Assembly: GCA_002698945.1 (NCBI GenBank)
Contig: NZZV01000129.1
Span: forward strand, 1 to 54,252
From: Acidimicrobiaceae bacterium
GTDB lineage: Bacteria > Actinomycetota > Acidimicrobiia > Acidimicrobiales > Ilumatobacteraceae
Reading direction: 5' to 3'
Length of the DNA: 54,252 nt
Program-made: the position numbers and the translations under genes
Notes under the pieces: model-generated
Database searches by the model: none
What the model was told of the DNA's origin: nothing
Seen by the model: the letters and a program-made list of their open reading frames with translations, nothing else
In this document: positions 43,862 to 52,409 of the stretch, piece by piece
Position numbering within the stretch: the stretch's first letter is position 1
Layout: every line of letters starts with the position of its first letter

Positions 43862-45057
43862 GGCGGCTGAGCGCCGCCGTTCTGGCCGCCGCGCTCGTCG
43901 TGAGCGCCTGCGGCAGCGACGACGAGCCGGCCGCCGAACAGCCGACCGACGAGGCCGACGAGTCGACGAACGAGTTCGACGAACCCGCCGAATCGGGTGA
44001 CGCCGACGAGCCCGCCGAGTCCGGTGACGCCGACGAGCCCGCGGACGTTGCGACCACGGTCGCGTCCGATGGTGGACTACTCGTACCCGGCGACCCGGCC
44101 ACCGGGAAGCCGGATGTGCAGCTCCCCGCCGAGGCGCCGACCGAGTTGCAGGTCACCGTGCTGGAGGAAGGCGACGGCGACGTCGTCGAGGCCGGCGACT
44201 CGATCACGGTCGACTACCGCGGCCTGCTGATCGCCGACGGCACCGAGTTCGACAACAGCTACGACGGCGGCCAGCCGTTCACCGTGGTCATCGGTGCCGG
44301 TCAGGTCATCCCGGGTTGGGACGAGGGCCTCGTCGGTGTCACGGAGGGCAGCCGCGTCCAGCTCGACATCCCGCCCGACATGGCGTACGGCGCACAGGGC
44401 GCCGGCGGCGGTCTGATCCCGCCCGATGCCGCGCTGACCTTCGTGGTCGACGTCCGCGAACCGGCTCCACCGCCGACACTCGCTCCCCAGGCGGACGCCG
44501 CCGACTGCCCAGCGGTCGACGGGTCGAGCGAGCAGCAGCGACAGTTCGACGCCTACCCGCCGACGTGCATCGACGTCACGAAGACGTACACGGCCGAGGT
44601 CGTCACCAACATGGGCGACCTGACGATCGCGCTCGATCCCGATGAAGCACCGCTCGCGGTGAACAACTTCGTGACACTCGCTCGTTATCACTACTTCGAC
44701 GGCACGAACTGCCACCGGATCATCCCCGGCTTCATGGCCCAGTGCGGCGACCCGACGGCGACCGGCACCGGCGGACCCGGTTACTCGTTCCCCGACGAAC
44801 TACCCGAGAGCAGCGCGGAGTACGCGCTCGGCACGGTGGCGATGGCGAACTCCGGACCGAACACGAACGGCAGCCAGTTCTTCATGATCACCGGCGACGC
44901 GACGTTCCTGCCGCCGAGCTACACCGTCTTCGGTGTGGTCGTCGACGGCATCGAGGACGCGCTCGCAGATATCGACGCCGCCGGGAACCCGGACGACAAC
45001 GGCGTCCCCCCGCTCGAAGAGGTCGTCATCGAGTCGGTCACCATCAACGAGTCCTGA
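43858..45057 (+). CDS. Lipoprotein fusing FKBP and cyclophilin prolyl isomerase domains
   Basis: A 399-residue lipoprotein. The signal MRRLSAAVLAAALVVSAC ends in a lipobox. An Asp/Glu/Pro-rich linker with ESGDADEPAESGDADEPAD repeats leads to an FKBP domain (about residues 95-200; ITVDYRGLLIADGTEFDNSYD, VIGAGQVIPGWDEGLVG). From about residue 240 a cyclophilin domain follows: GDLTIALDPDEAPLAVNNFV, CHRIIPGFMAQCGDPT, GTVAMANSGPNTNGSQFFMI. Both catalytic regions look intact. It overlaps the preceding FKBP gene, so two prolyl isomerases are made together for extracytoplasmic protein folding. Confidence 0.9.
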   Translation: MRRLSAAVLAAALVVSACGSDDEPAAEQPTDEADESTNEFDEPAESGDADEPAESGDADEPADVATTVASDGGLLVPGDPATGKPDVQLPAEAPTELQVTVLEEGDGDVVEAGDSITVDYRGLLIADGTEFDNSYDGGQPFTVVIGAGQVIPGWDEGLVGVTEGSRVQLDIPPDMAYGAQGAGGGLIPPDAALTFVVDVREPAPPPTLAPQADAADCPAVDGSSEQQRQFDAYPPTCIDVTKTYTAEVVTNMGDLTIALDPDEAPLAVNNFVTLARYHYFDGTNCHRIIPGFMAQCGDPTATGTGGPGYSFPDELPESSAEYALGTVAMANSGPNTNGSQFFMITGDATFLPPSYTVFGVVVDGIEDALADIDAAGNPDDNGVPPLEEVVIESVTINES

Positions 45058-45064
45058 CCGGCAG

Positions 45065-45502
45065 TCAGCGGCCGGAGTGGCCGAAGCCGCCGCCGCGGTC
45101 GGCGCCGTCGAGATCGTCGACGACGTTCCAGGCGACCTCGGCGACCTGTTGGATCACGAGCTGAGCGACCCGGTCGCCGCGATGGATTTCGTAGTCGTCG
45201 ATCGGATCGGTGTTGACGAGCACGGCCTTGATCTCGCCGCGGTAGGCGGCGTCGATCAGTCCGGGTGCGTTCACGATGCTGATGCCGTGCTTGAGGGCGA
45301 GCCCCGAGCGCGGCATCAACAGCCCGCAGTAGCCGACGGGGATCGCGATCGAGATGCCGGTCGGCATGAGCACGCGGTGTCCGCCGGAGCGGAGCACCGT
45401 CGACTCGCGCGCGTACAGGTCGAGGCCGGCATCGCCGGAGTGCGCGTAGGTCGGCAGTGGCAGCTCGGGGTCGAGCTGGACGATGTCGATCGGGAGGCTC
45501 AC
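45065..45502 (-). CDS. dut: Deoxyuridine 5'-triphosphate nucleotidohydrolase
   Basis: A 145-residue dUTPase removing dUTP. Motifs: HSGDAGLDLYA (motif 1), MPRSGLALKHGISIVNAPGLIDAAYRGEIKAVL (motifs 2-3), RGDRVAQLVIQQ and GGGFGHSG (motif 5). The GTG at 45502 is chosen because TAAGGT (45510-45515, complement) lies 7 bases upstream; the track's ATG at 45559 is in the divergent gap. It converges on the FKBP-cyclophilin gene with 7 bases between. Confidence 0.95.
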   Translation of the reverse strand: MSLPIDIVQLDPELPLPTYAHSGDAGLDLYARESTVLRSGGHRVLMPTGISIAIPVGYCGLLMPRSGLALKHGISIVNAPGLIDAAYRGEIKAVLVNTDPIDDYEIHRGDRVAQLVIQQVAEVAWNVVDDLDGADRGGGFGHSGR

Positions 45503-45576
45503 GCCGTCGACCTTACGGGGTAGACGCGCGCCGGCCGAAGGGCACTCCACGTCCGTCAACTCCTAGGCTGCCGGGC

Positions 45577-46857
45577 GTGACCGCGCCCGTCGATCGCCCA
45601 CCATCGGTCGACGCGCTGGCGCGCCGACTCGCCGAGACTTCGTCGCTCCCCCACCCGGTCCTGGTCGACGCCGCCCGCGCCGCGATCGCCGATGGCGGCG
45701 GCCTCGACGAGGCGCGCGCACAGGCTCGCGACATCGAACGGTCGCTCCTGACCCCGGTCGTCAACGCGACGGGCGTCCTCCTCCACACCAATCTGGGCCG
45801 AGCACCGCTCGCTCACTCGCAGTCGGCACGTGCCCAGACCGTCGAATTCGATCTCGCGAGCGGTGAGCGAGGTTCACGGCAACGAGCGGTCGGCCAGTTG
45901 TTCGCCCGGCTGTGCGGCGCCGAGGACGCCATCGTCGTGAACAACAACGCCGCCGCAGTCCTGCTCGTGTTGGCCGCACTCGCCGAGGGCCGCGACGTCG
46001 CCGTCTCACGCGGCGAGTCCGTCGAGATCGGTGGTGCGTTCCGGGTGCCGGAAGTGATGGAGCAGTCGGGAGCCCGGCTGGTCGACGTCGGCACCACCAA
46101 CCGCACCCGGCGGTCCGACTACGAGCGCGCCATCGTGCGCCCCGGCAACGACGTCGCCCTGGTGCTGAAGGTGCACCCGAGCAACTACCGGGTGCAGGGG
46201 TTCGTCGAGGAGACCTCCGTGGCCGAGCTGTCGACGCTCGACGTACCGGTCGTCGCCGACATCGGCAGCGGGTTGCTCGATGCGACCGTGCCGTGGATGC
46301 CAGGCGCTCCGCCCGCATGGCTCGCAGGCGAACCGGCCGCGGTCCAAACGCTGGCCGACGGGGCCGACCTGGTCACCTTCAGCGGCGACAAGCTGCTCGG
46401 AGGACCGCAGGCGGGCATCATCGCCGGTCGCCACGACCTGGTGCAACGGTGCGCGAAGCATCCACTCGCGCGGGCGCTGCGCTGCGGCGGGCTCGTCCTG
46501 GCCGCGCTGCAGGACGTCGCGCTGACCTACCTGCACAAGACCGTCTGCGACGATCTCGCCTTCTGGCGCATGGTCTCGCAATCGATCGACGCGCTGCGAG
46601 CGCGCGCCGACACGATCGTCGCCGAGGCGGGCGTCGGGACGGTGGTCGACACCGAGGCCTTGCCGGGTGCGGGCTCCGCCCCCGGCGTCACGATGCCCTC
46701 GGTCGGTGTGACCGTCGACGGCGACCGGCTCGCCGAGCTGCGAGCGTTCGACCCGCCGATCATCGCCCGCACCCGCGACGACCGCACCACCCTCGACCTC
46801 CGCTCGGTCGATCCCACCGACGACCCCGCCGTCATCGCCGCCCTGAGGTACCTGTGA
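45577..46857 (+). CDS. selA: L-seryl-tRNA(Sec) selenium transferase
   Basis: A 426-residue PLP enzyme converting seryl-tRNA(Sec) to selenocysteyl-tRNA. The N-terminal region (SVDALARRLAETSSLPHPVL) and VVNATGVLLHTNLGRAPL are diagnostic; the PLP lysine is in VTFSGDKLLGGPQAGII. The GTG at 45577 is taken because TAGGCT (45564-45569) lies 7 bases upstream and the track's start lies over dut. selB follows. A tRNA(Sec) gene, selD and any selenoprotein gene are not recognised in the window. Confidence 0.94.
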   Translation: MTAPVDRPPSVDALARRLAETSSLPHPVLVDAARAAIADGGGLDEARAQARDIERSLLTPVVNATGVLLHTNLGRAPLAHSQSARAQTVEFDLASGERGSRQRAVGQLFARLCGAEDAIVVNNNAAAVLLVLAALAEGRDVAVSRGESVEIGGAFRVPEVMEQSGARLVDVGTTNRTRRSDYERAIVRPGNDVALVLKVHPSNYRVQGFVEETSVAELSTLDVPVVADIGSGLLDATVPWMPGAPPAWLAGEPAAVQTLADGADLVTFSGDKLLGGPQAGIIAGRHDLVQRCAKHPLARALRCGGLVLAALQDVALTYLHKTVCDDLAFWRMVSQSIDALRARADTIVAEAGVGTVVDTEALPGAGSAPGVTMPSVGVTVDGDRLAELRAFDPPIIARTRDDRTTLDLRSVDPTDDPAVIAALRYL

Positions 46858-46864
46858 ACGCCAC

Positions 46865-46938
46865 AAGGGGTCAGGCACCTTCTGGCCGACACCTCCCGCC
46901 CACCACCCACCCACGCGCCAGAAGGTGCCTGACCCCTT
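46865..46938. repeat. Inverted repeat IR3 (perfect 21-bp arms) between selA and selB
   Basis: Left arm 46865-46885 (AAGGGGTCAGGCACCTTCTG...) pairs perfectly with right arm 46918-46938; the spacer is 32 bases. It begins 7 bases after the selA stop. The right arm region can also form a local CCAGAAGG/CCTTCTGG stem. The core GGGGTCAGGCACC resembles that of IR1 and IR4. The track's start for the next ORF (46925) falls within the repeat and is not a real start. Confidence 0.92.
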
Positions 46939-46954
46939 CTGGCTGGGGCGTGCA

Positions 46955-48676
46955 GTGAGGGTGGTGGCGACGGCGGGGCACGTGGACCACGGGAAGTCGT
47001 CGCTCGTCCTGGCGCTCACGGGCACCGATCCGGACCGGTTCGAGGAGGAGAAGCGGCGCGGGCTGACGATCGATCTCGGATTCGCGCACACCCAGCTGCC
47101 CTCGGGCGCCGGGGTGAGCTTCGTCGACGTGCCCGGCCACGTCCGCTTCCTCCGCAACATGCTCGCCGGGGTCGGTGGCGTCGACGCGTGCCTGTTCGTC
47201 GTCGCCGCCACCGAGGGGTGGAAACCACAGTCGGAGGAGCACCTCCGCATCCTCGAACTGCTGGGCCTGGGCCACGGGGTGATCGCACTGACGAAGAAGG
47301 GGCTCGTCGACGACGAGTGGCTCGAGATCGCGACCCTCGAGGTCGCCGATCACGTGGGCGGCACGTTCCTCGACGGTGCGCCGATCGTCCCCGTCGACTC
47401 GCTCTCCAGAGACGGCCTCGTCGAGCTCCGGGCGGCGCTCGACGAGTTGGTCGCGACGACGCCCGAGCCCGACGACCGCGACCGGCCTCGGCTGTGGATC
47501 GACCGGGTGTTCGCGGCCAAGGGCGCCGGCACCGTCGTGACCGGCACGCTCACCGGCGGGCGGTTGCACCAGGACCAGACGGTCGCGATCGAACCCGGCG
47601 CGCGCGACGCCCGCATCCGCTCGATCCAGTCCCTCGGAGCCGGGGTCGACGAGATCGGTGCCGGCAACCGGGTGGCGCTCAACCTGAACGGTGTTGGCCA
47701 CGACGAGATCGCCCGCGGCGACGCCGTGGTCACCCCCGGCCGCTGGCGCACCACTGACCGCTTCGACGCCTCGCTCGACGTGCTCGCCGCGCTCGACCAC
47801 GACGTGTCCCGGCGAGGGGCCTACGCGGCCTACATCGGGTCGCGCGAGTTGCCCGTCAGGGTGCGCGTGCTCGGCACCGAGGCGCTGGCACCGGGCACGA
47901 CCGGCGCCGTCCGGCTGTTCCTGCCGGTCGGGCTTCCGCTGCTCCCCGGTGACCGGTACGTGCTGCGCGAGTCGGGTCGCGATGAGACGGTCGGCGGCGG
48001 CGAGGTGCTCGACATCGATCCCCAGCTGCGTGCATCGAAGGCCGCGCCCGACCGGTCGATCGAGCGGGTGGTGGCCGAGCGGGGGTGGGTCGACGTCGAC
48101 GACCTCGAACTGCTCACCGGCGAACGAGTGCCCCCCACCGTCGGCCGCTGGGTGACGACCCCGGACGAACTCGCGGCGACCAGCGAACGGTTGCTCGACC
48201 TCGTCGACGAGGCGGGTGAGGTCGGTCTCGACGTCGCAACCCTGTCCGGCTCCGAGCGGGCCGTGCTCGAGGAGCACGACGAGATCGAGATCGACGGCAC
48301 GTTGGCGCGCCGGGTCGGACAGGTCGACCCGTTCGCCGATCACCCGCTGGCCGCCGCCGTGTTGGCCGGCGGCTTCACGCCCGACGTGCCGCCCGACGCC
48401 GACCGCAACGTCATCCGCGAGCTGACTCGCCGCGGCATCCTCGTCGAGCGGGACAAGGTGGTGTTCCACGCGGACACCATCGACGACGCGGCACGCATTG
48501 CCGCCGAGCTCCTCGCCGACGACCCGGCGGGATTCACCGTGGCTCAGTTCCGCGACCGCACCGGCGCCAGTCGGAAGTTCGCTCTCCCCCTCGTCGCCGA
48601 ACTCGACGCACATGGCGTCACCCGCCGCCGCGACGATCTCCGCATCGCCGGGCCACGCCTCCCCCAGGTCGGTTGA
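46955..48676 (+). CDS. selB: Selenocysteine-specific translation elongation factor
   Basis: A 573-residue GTPase that brings Sec-tRNA to the ribosome. G1 is TAGHVDHGKSS, G2 RRGLTIDLGF, G3 VPGHVRF. The usual TKxD (G4) reads TKKG (VIALTKKGLVDDEW), losing the guanine-specifying aspartate. Domains 2-3 (TVVTGTLTGGRLHQDQTVAI) and C-terminal winged-helix modules (FTVAQFRDRTGASRKFALPL) are present. The GTG at 46955 begins at MRVVATAGHVDHG; the track start at 46925 lies in IR3. The last codons and stop of selB are part of repeat IR4. Confidence 0.93.
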   Translation: MRVVATAGHVDHGKSSLVLALTGTDPDRFEEEKRRGLTIDLGFAHTQLPSGAGVSFVDVPGHVRFLRNMLAGVGGVDACLFVVAATEGWKPQSEEHLRILELLGLGHGVIALTKKGLVDDEWLEIATLEVADHVGGTFLDGAPIVPVDSLSRDGLVELRAALDELVATTPEPDDRDRPRLWIDRVFAAKGAGTVVTGTLTGGRLHQDQTVAIEPGARDARIRSIQSLGAGVDEIGAGNRVALNLNGVGHDEIARGDAVVTPGRWRTTDRFDASLDVLAALDHDVSRRGAYAAYIGSRELPVRVRVLGTEALAPGTTGAVRLFLPVGLPLLPGDRYVLRESGRDETVGGGEVLDIDPQLRASKAAPDRSIERVVAERGWVDVDDLELLTGERVPPTVGRWVTTPDELAATSERLLDLVDEAGEVGLDVATLSGSERAVLEEHDEIEIDGTLARRVGQVDPFADHPLAAAVLAGGFTPDVPPDADRNVIRELTRRGILVERDKVVFHADTIDDAARIAAELLADDPAGFTVAQFRDRTGASRKFALPLVAELDAHGVTRRRDDLRIAGPRLPQVG

Positions 48677-48818
48677 GGTCAGACCCCATCCGACCTCCCA
48701 AGTCGGTCGGTCTCTCGGCATGCCCGTCGGATGGGGTCTGACCTCAACCGACACATCCGACCTCTCAGCCGGTCCGTCGCTCGGCGTGCCCGTCGGATGG
48801 GGTCTGACCTCGACCGAC
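48668..48818. repeat. Inverted repeat IR4 with a second direct copy of one arm
   Basis: Left arm 48668-48694 pairs perfectly over 27 bp with 48726-48752 (spacer 31 bases). A second copy of the right arm lies at 48792-48818 with one mismatch, 66 bases further on. The arms are themselves near-palindromes with ends GTCGG and CCGAC. The left arm covers the last codons and stop of selB (GGTTGA). The core is GAGGTCAGACCCC. The 48-base stretch up to the next gene has no other feature. Confidence 0.93.
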
Positions 48819-48880
48819 ATCGACGGGAGTCGGCCGCGCAGGATGGCGCCGGCGATCGGGCCGGGCACGGCATCGATGAG

Positions 48881-50248
48881 TCAGGACTCGGCGTCCTGGG
48901 GTTCCTTGTTTCGCATCTCGCGGTAGTCCTTGGCCGCTCCTTCGAGGGGCTCGACCTCGAGGGTGACGCCGTCGATCGCGACGACCTTGAGGGGTTCGCC
49001 GGCCGCGATCGGCGTGGCGCGGTTGGTGCGGGCACGCCACTGGGCGTCGCCGACCTGCACCGTGCCCTCCGGGTCGATGGCCTGGACGGCGACACCGTCG
49101 GCGCCGACCATCCACTCGCGCCCGATCGTCGGCGTGGCGAAGCGGGTGCGCACCATCGACGGCATGCCGACGACGAACGCGAGGATCGTGCCGCCGAGTC
49201 CGGCGATCACGGCGAGCCACGACGGCCAGATCGACGTGCCGGTGATCGGTTCGTACAGCGAGAACGTGCCGACGATCGTCAGCACGATCCCGACACCGGT
49301 CCAGAACCGGGGGATTCCCACCTGCACGTCGACCGCGAAGGCGATCACGGCCAGCACGAGCAGCGCCACGGCCCAGCCACGGGCAGGGAGAGCTGCCAGC
49401 CCGTAGCAGGCGAGGATCGTCGAGCCGGCACCGACGACGCCGGCGATGCCGACGCCGGCGGTGTAGAACTCGAACAGCAGCAGACCGAGTCCGATCAGGA
49501 ACAGCAGGTACGCGACCGGCGGGCTCGCCACGGTGTGGAAGAGCTGGTCGACCAGGTCGAGCTTCAAGAAGCGCGCCGTGGCGATCGTCTCGCGCTGCAC
49601 CACGCCGGATTCCGTGACGACCTCGGTCGTCGTGTCGAGCTCGATGCCACCTTCGACGTAGCCGTCGAGGGCATCGAGCATGTTGAGCGGCGTCGCGATG
49701 CCCTCATCGGAGATGCGCTGCTTGAAGATCGCGAGTTCGCGGGCGTCGGACAGGCCGACCGTGGTGTCGCGCAGCGCACTCAGGCCCGGGCCGAGCGGGA
49801 ACTCGTCGCTGAGCGGCGGGCCGACGTTCCCCACCCTCGATCCGGGTGCCATCCCGGTGACGTCGGCCACGACCAGCAGCTGGGCCGGCGTTCCGTAGAG
49901 GCGAGCACCCGACTGACCGACCCAGATGCCGACCGGGACGGGGGCCTCGTCGACGGCGCGCATCAGCTCGACCATTCGCTCGTCGGACACGACGGCACCA
50001 CGCGAGTTCGTCTGCAGCACGAGTGCCTGGCTGCCGTTGTCGACGGCACGGTCGATCGATCGGATGATCTCGTCGACCACGATGTCGTCGAACAGTCCGT
50101 CGACCTGGAGGATGTCGACGTCGGGAGCGGTGATCTCACGATCCGCCTCCGGCGTCGGCTCGCCGTCGTCGGTTTGAGCGGCGGCGGGTGCGGCGAGCAC
50201 GATCGAGGCGGCGATGGCGCCGAGCAGGGCGATCAGTAGTCTGCGCAA
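48881..50248 (-). CDS. NfeD-family membrane serine-protease-like protein
   Basis: A 455-residue protein with TTG start at 50248 (RBS AAAGG; MRRLLIALLGAIAASIVLAAPA is then a signal peptide ending AAAQ). Residues 45-230 form a ClpP-like domain with the NSRGAVVSDERMVELMR motif region and GAR-like loop; a clear catalytic Ser/Lys pair is not obvious. Four hydrophobic segments follow (PVAYLLFLIGLGLLLFEFYT, VVGAGSTILACYGLAALPAR, WAVALLVLAVIAFAVDVQVG, LAVIAGLGGTILAFVVGMPS) and the C-terminal NfeD beta-barrel. NfeD proteins pair with stomatins; none is adjacent here. It is divergent from the ArsA-like pair. Confidence 0.85.
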   Translation of the reverse strand: MRRLLIALLGAIAASIVLAAPAAAQTDDGEPTPEADREITAPDVDILQVDGLFDDIVVDEIIRSIDRAVDNGSQALVLQTNSRGAVVSDERMVELMRAVDEAPVPVGIWVGQSGARLYGTPAQLLVVADVTGMAPGSRVGNVGPPLSDEFPLGPGLSALRDTTVGLSDARELAIFKQRISDEGIATPLNMLDALDGYVEGGIELDTTTEVVTESGVVQRETIATARFLKLDLVDQLFHTVASPPVAYLLFLIGLGLLLFEFYTAGVGIAGVVGAGSTILACYGLAALPARGWAVALLVLAVIAFAVDVQVGIPRFWTGVGIVLTIVGTFSLYEPITGTSIWPSWLAVIAGLGGTILAFVVGMPSMVRTRFATPTIGREWMVGADGVAVQAIDPEGTVQVGDAQWRARTNRATPIAAGEPLKVVAIDGVTLEVEPLEGAAKDYREMRNKEPQDAES

Positions 50249-50263
50249 CGAGGTGCCTTTCGG

Positions 50264-51187
50264 ATGTCGGACGGAGATGTGGAGACGAACTCGAACCCGC
50301 TCGGCCCGCTGATCACCTCGAGACTCGTCGTGGTGGCCGGCAAGGGCGGAGTCGGCAAGACCACGGTAACGGCAGTTCTGGCGCGCGCGGCAGCCGATGC
50401 GGGCCGGCGTGTGCTCGTGGTCGAACTCGACGGCAAGCCCACGCTCGACGGCTGGCTGTCCGACGTCGAGGTGCGTCACATCTCGGCGTCGACCTCGCTC
50501 GAGGAGTACCTGCTCGACCACGGTTTCCGTCGGATCGCCAAACGGCTGACCAAGACGGGGGTGATCGAGGTGATCGGGACGGCCGCTCCAGGCATCGACG
50601 ACCTCGTGGTGCTCGGCAAGATCAAGCAGCTGGAGCGTTCGGGCGAGTGGGACCTGATCGTCGTCGACGGGCCCGCGGCCGGGCACGCCGTCACGTTCCT
50701 GACCACCCCGGCGGGACTCCGTGATGCGGTGAGCAGCGGGCCGGTCGCCGAGCAGGCCGAGGACGTGCTGGCGATGTTGGCCGACCCGGCCCGCTGTTCG
50801 ATCGTGCTGGTCACGCTTCCCGAGTCGACCCCGGTCAACGAGTTGCTGGAGACCGCGTCGGCGATCCGGTGCCGGGTCGGCGCCGGATTGGGTCCGGTGG
50901 TCGTGAACCGGCTCGACGAGGGGCCCGAGCCGCCCGATCCTGCCGACGTCGACTTCGGGCGGGCGACCGTCCAGATCGACGACGCGCGCGCCGCCGCTGC
51001 GTTCCGGCGCGAACGGATCGCGGTGCAAGCGGACGAGCTGGCCCGCGTCACCGACGAGTTCGCGACCGTGATCCGCCTCCCCTGGCGCCCCGTGGCCGAT
51101 CTCGGGCCGACCGACATCGCCGACCTCGCCGCCGCGCTCGAGACGACGCCCGAGGCCCCGGAGTCCTCGTCGGAGTCCTCGACGTGA
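50264..51187 (+). CDS. ArsA/Get3-like ATPase, first of a tandem pair
   Basis: A 307-residue P-loop ATPase with deviant Walker A VVVAGKGGVGKTTVTAVLA (residues about 22-40) and switch DLIVVDGPAAGHAVTFL. It lacks arsenic-binding cysteines typical of plasmid ArsA. Tandem pairs of this type occur in mycobacteria (Rv3679-Rv3680, from memory BagA/BagB) and belong to the Get3 branch. The start at 50264 is 15 bases from the divergent NfeD gene. Its stop overlaps the second gene (GTGA). Confidence 0.87.
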   Translation: MSDGDVETNSNPLGPLITSRLVVVAGKGGVGKTTVTAVLARAAADAGRRVLVVELDGKPTLDGWLSDVEVRHISASTSLEEYLLDHGFRRIAKRLTKTGVIEVIGTAAPGIDDLVVLGKIKQLERSGEWDLIVVDGPAAGHAVTFLTTPAGLRDAVSSGPVAEQAEDVLAMLADPARCSIVLVTLPESTPVNELLETASAIRCRVGAGLGPVVVNRLDEGPEPPDPADVDFGRATVQIDDARAAAAFRRERIAVQADELARVTDEFATVIRLPWRPVADLGPTDIADLAAALETTPEAPESSSESST

Positions 51188-52278
51188 CGGTGCTCGGTGA
51201 CGTCGTCGGTCGGTCATCGGTGGTCGTGTGCTGCGGATCGGGCGGCGTCGGCAAGACGACGACCGCGGCAGCGATCGGACTGGAGGCGGCACGAGGCGGG
51301 CGACGTGTCGTCGTCGTCACGATCGATCCGGCCCGTCGCCTCGCCGATGCACTCGGCCTGCGCGACGGTCTCTCCGGCGAACCGCAGCAGCTCCCGGTGG
51401 ATGTCGGCGACGGGGAAATGTGGGCGATGATGCTCGACGCCCCGGCGATGTTCGAGCGCGTCGTGCGCGCGAACGCCGCCGACCCCGACCAGGCCGACCG
51501 GATCGTCGCCAACGCGTTCTACCGCAACATGGCGACCGCACTGAGCGGCACCCAGGAGTACATGGCGTCCGAGGCGTTGTACGAGCTGCACACTGACGAG
51601 CGGTTCGACCTCGTCGTGGTCGACACCCCGCCGAGCCGGAACGCGATCGAGTTCCTCGAGGCACCGGGGGTGCTGACGCGGTTCCTCGACCACAAGGCGT
51701 TCAAGCTGATGATGCTGCCGACCCGGACCGGGCTGAAGGTCTTCGGCGCTGCGACCCAGCCGATGCTGCGCCTGATCGGCAAGGTGGTTGGCTCCGACGT
51801 GCTCGGCGACGCCGTGGCGTTCTTCCAGACCTTCGCCGGCATGGAGGTCGGATTCCGCGAGCGGGCCGACGCCGTCGCCACGCTGCTGCGGGCCACCGGC
51901 ACCGAGTTCGTATTGGTGACTTCGCCACAACGCGACGCCCTCGTGGAGGCCGCCTGGTTCGCCGACCAGCTGAGCGAACGGGGATACGGGGTCGCCACGA
52001 CCGTCGTCAACCGGGTGCACCCTCGTTTCGGCGATGGTTCCGTCGCCGACGCCCGCAAGCGTGCCGACGCGGCAGCCGACTCCGGCCGCGCCGAGCTCGC
52101 CGCCACCTGGGCGAACCTCGCCGCTCTGCGCGAGGTCGCCGAGCGCGAGCGGGCCGAGGTCGAGGCACTGCTCGGCCACACCGGCGCTCCGGTCGTCGAC
52201 GTGCCGCTGCTGCCGACCGATGTCCACGACCTCGACTCCCTCGACCACCTCGGCCGGTACCTCTTCGCCGTCGGATGA
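51184..52278 (+). CDS. ArsA/Get3-like ATPase, second of the pair
   Basis: A 364-residue ATPase from GTG 51184 (GTGA overlap with the first). Walker A CGSGGVGKTTTAAAIGLEAA and switch I/II VTIDPARRLADALGL, DLVVVDTPPSRNAIEFL are conserved. The helical middle (LMMLPTRTGLKVFGAATQPM, SDVLGDAVAFFQTFAGMEVG) corresponds to the client/metal-binding helical subdomain. A heterodimer with the first protein is likely but inferred. The track's start at 50869 overlaps the first gene. The last codons and stop (GCCGTCGGATGA) are part of repeat IR5. Confidence 0.88.
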   Translation: MTVLGDVVGRSSVVVCCGSGGVGKTTTAAAIGLEAARGGRRVVVVTIDPARRLADALGLRDGLSGEPQQLPVDVGDGEMWAMMLDAPAMFERVVRANAADPDQADRIVANAFYRNMATALSGTQEYMASEALYELHTDERFDLVVVDTPPSRNAIEFLEAPGVLTRFLDHKAFKLMMLPTRTGLKVFGAATQPMLRLIGKVVGSDVLGDAVAFFQTFAGMEVGFRERADAVATLLRATGTEFVLVTSPQRDALVEAAWFADQLSERGYGVATTVVNRVHPRFGDGSVADARKRADAAADSGRAELAATWANLAALREVAERERAEVEALLGHTGAPVVDVPLLPTDVHDLDSLDHLGRYLFAVG

Positions 52279-52352
52279 GGTCAGACCCCAACCGACCATG
52301 CGAAAGCCAAGATCCGAACATGCCCGTCGGTTGGGGTCTGACCTCATCCGAC
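52270..52352. repeat. Inverted repeat IR5 (perfect 27-bp arms), same family as IR4
   Basis: Left arm 52270-52296 pairs perfectly with right arm 52326-52352; the spacer is 29 bases. It shares the sequence of IR4 but differs at two positions in each arm, and the partner arm carries the complementary change in both cases, keeping all 27 pairs. The left arm contains the stop codon of the second ArsA-like gene (GGATGA). Confidence 0.93.
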
Positions 52353-52409
52353 TCTGGCCTTGCCGGACTCGTTGGTCGTCGATCACGGGCGCCGGGTAAC
52401 GTCGTGGCC

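Noticed and set aside
46925-46954. Upstream start of SelB as given by the track
   Set aside because: These codons lie in inverted repeat IR3; the conserved protein begins at GTG 46955.
48668-48818. CRISPR-like array
   Set aside because: Only one inverted and two direct copies with unequal spacers, and no cas genes; interpreted as an inverted-repeat element.
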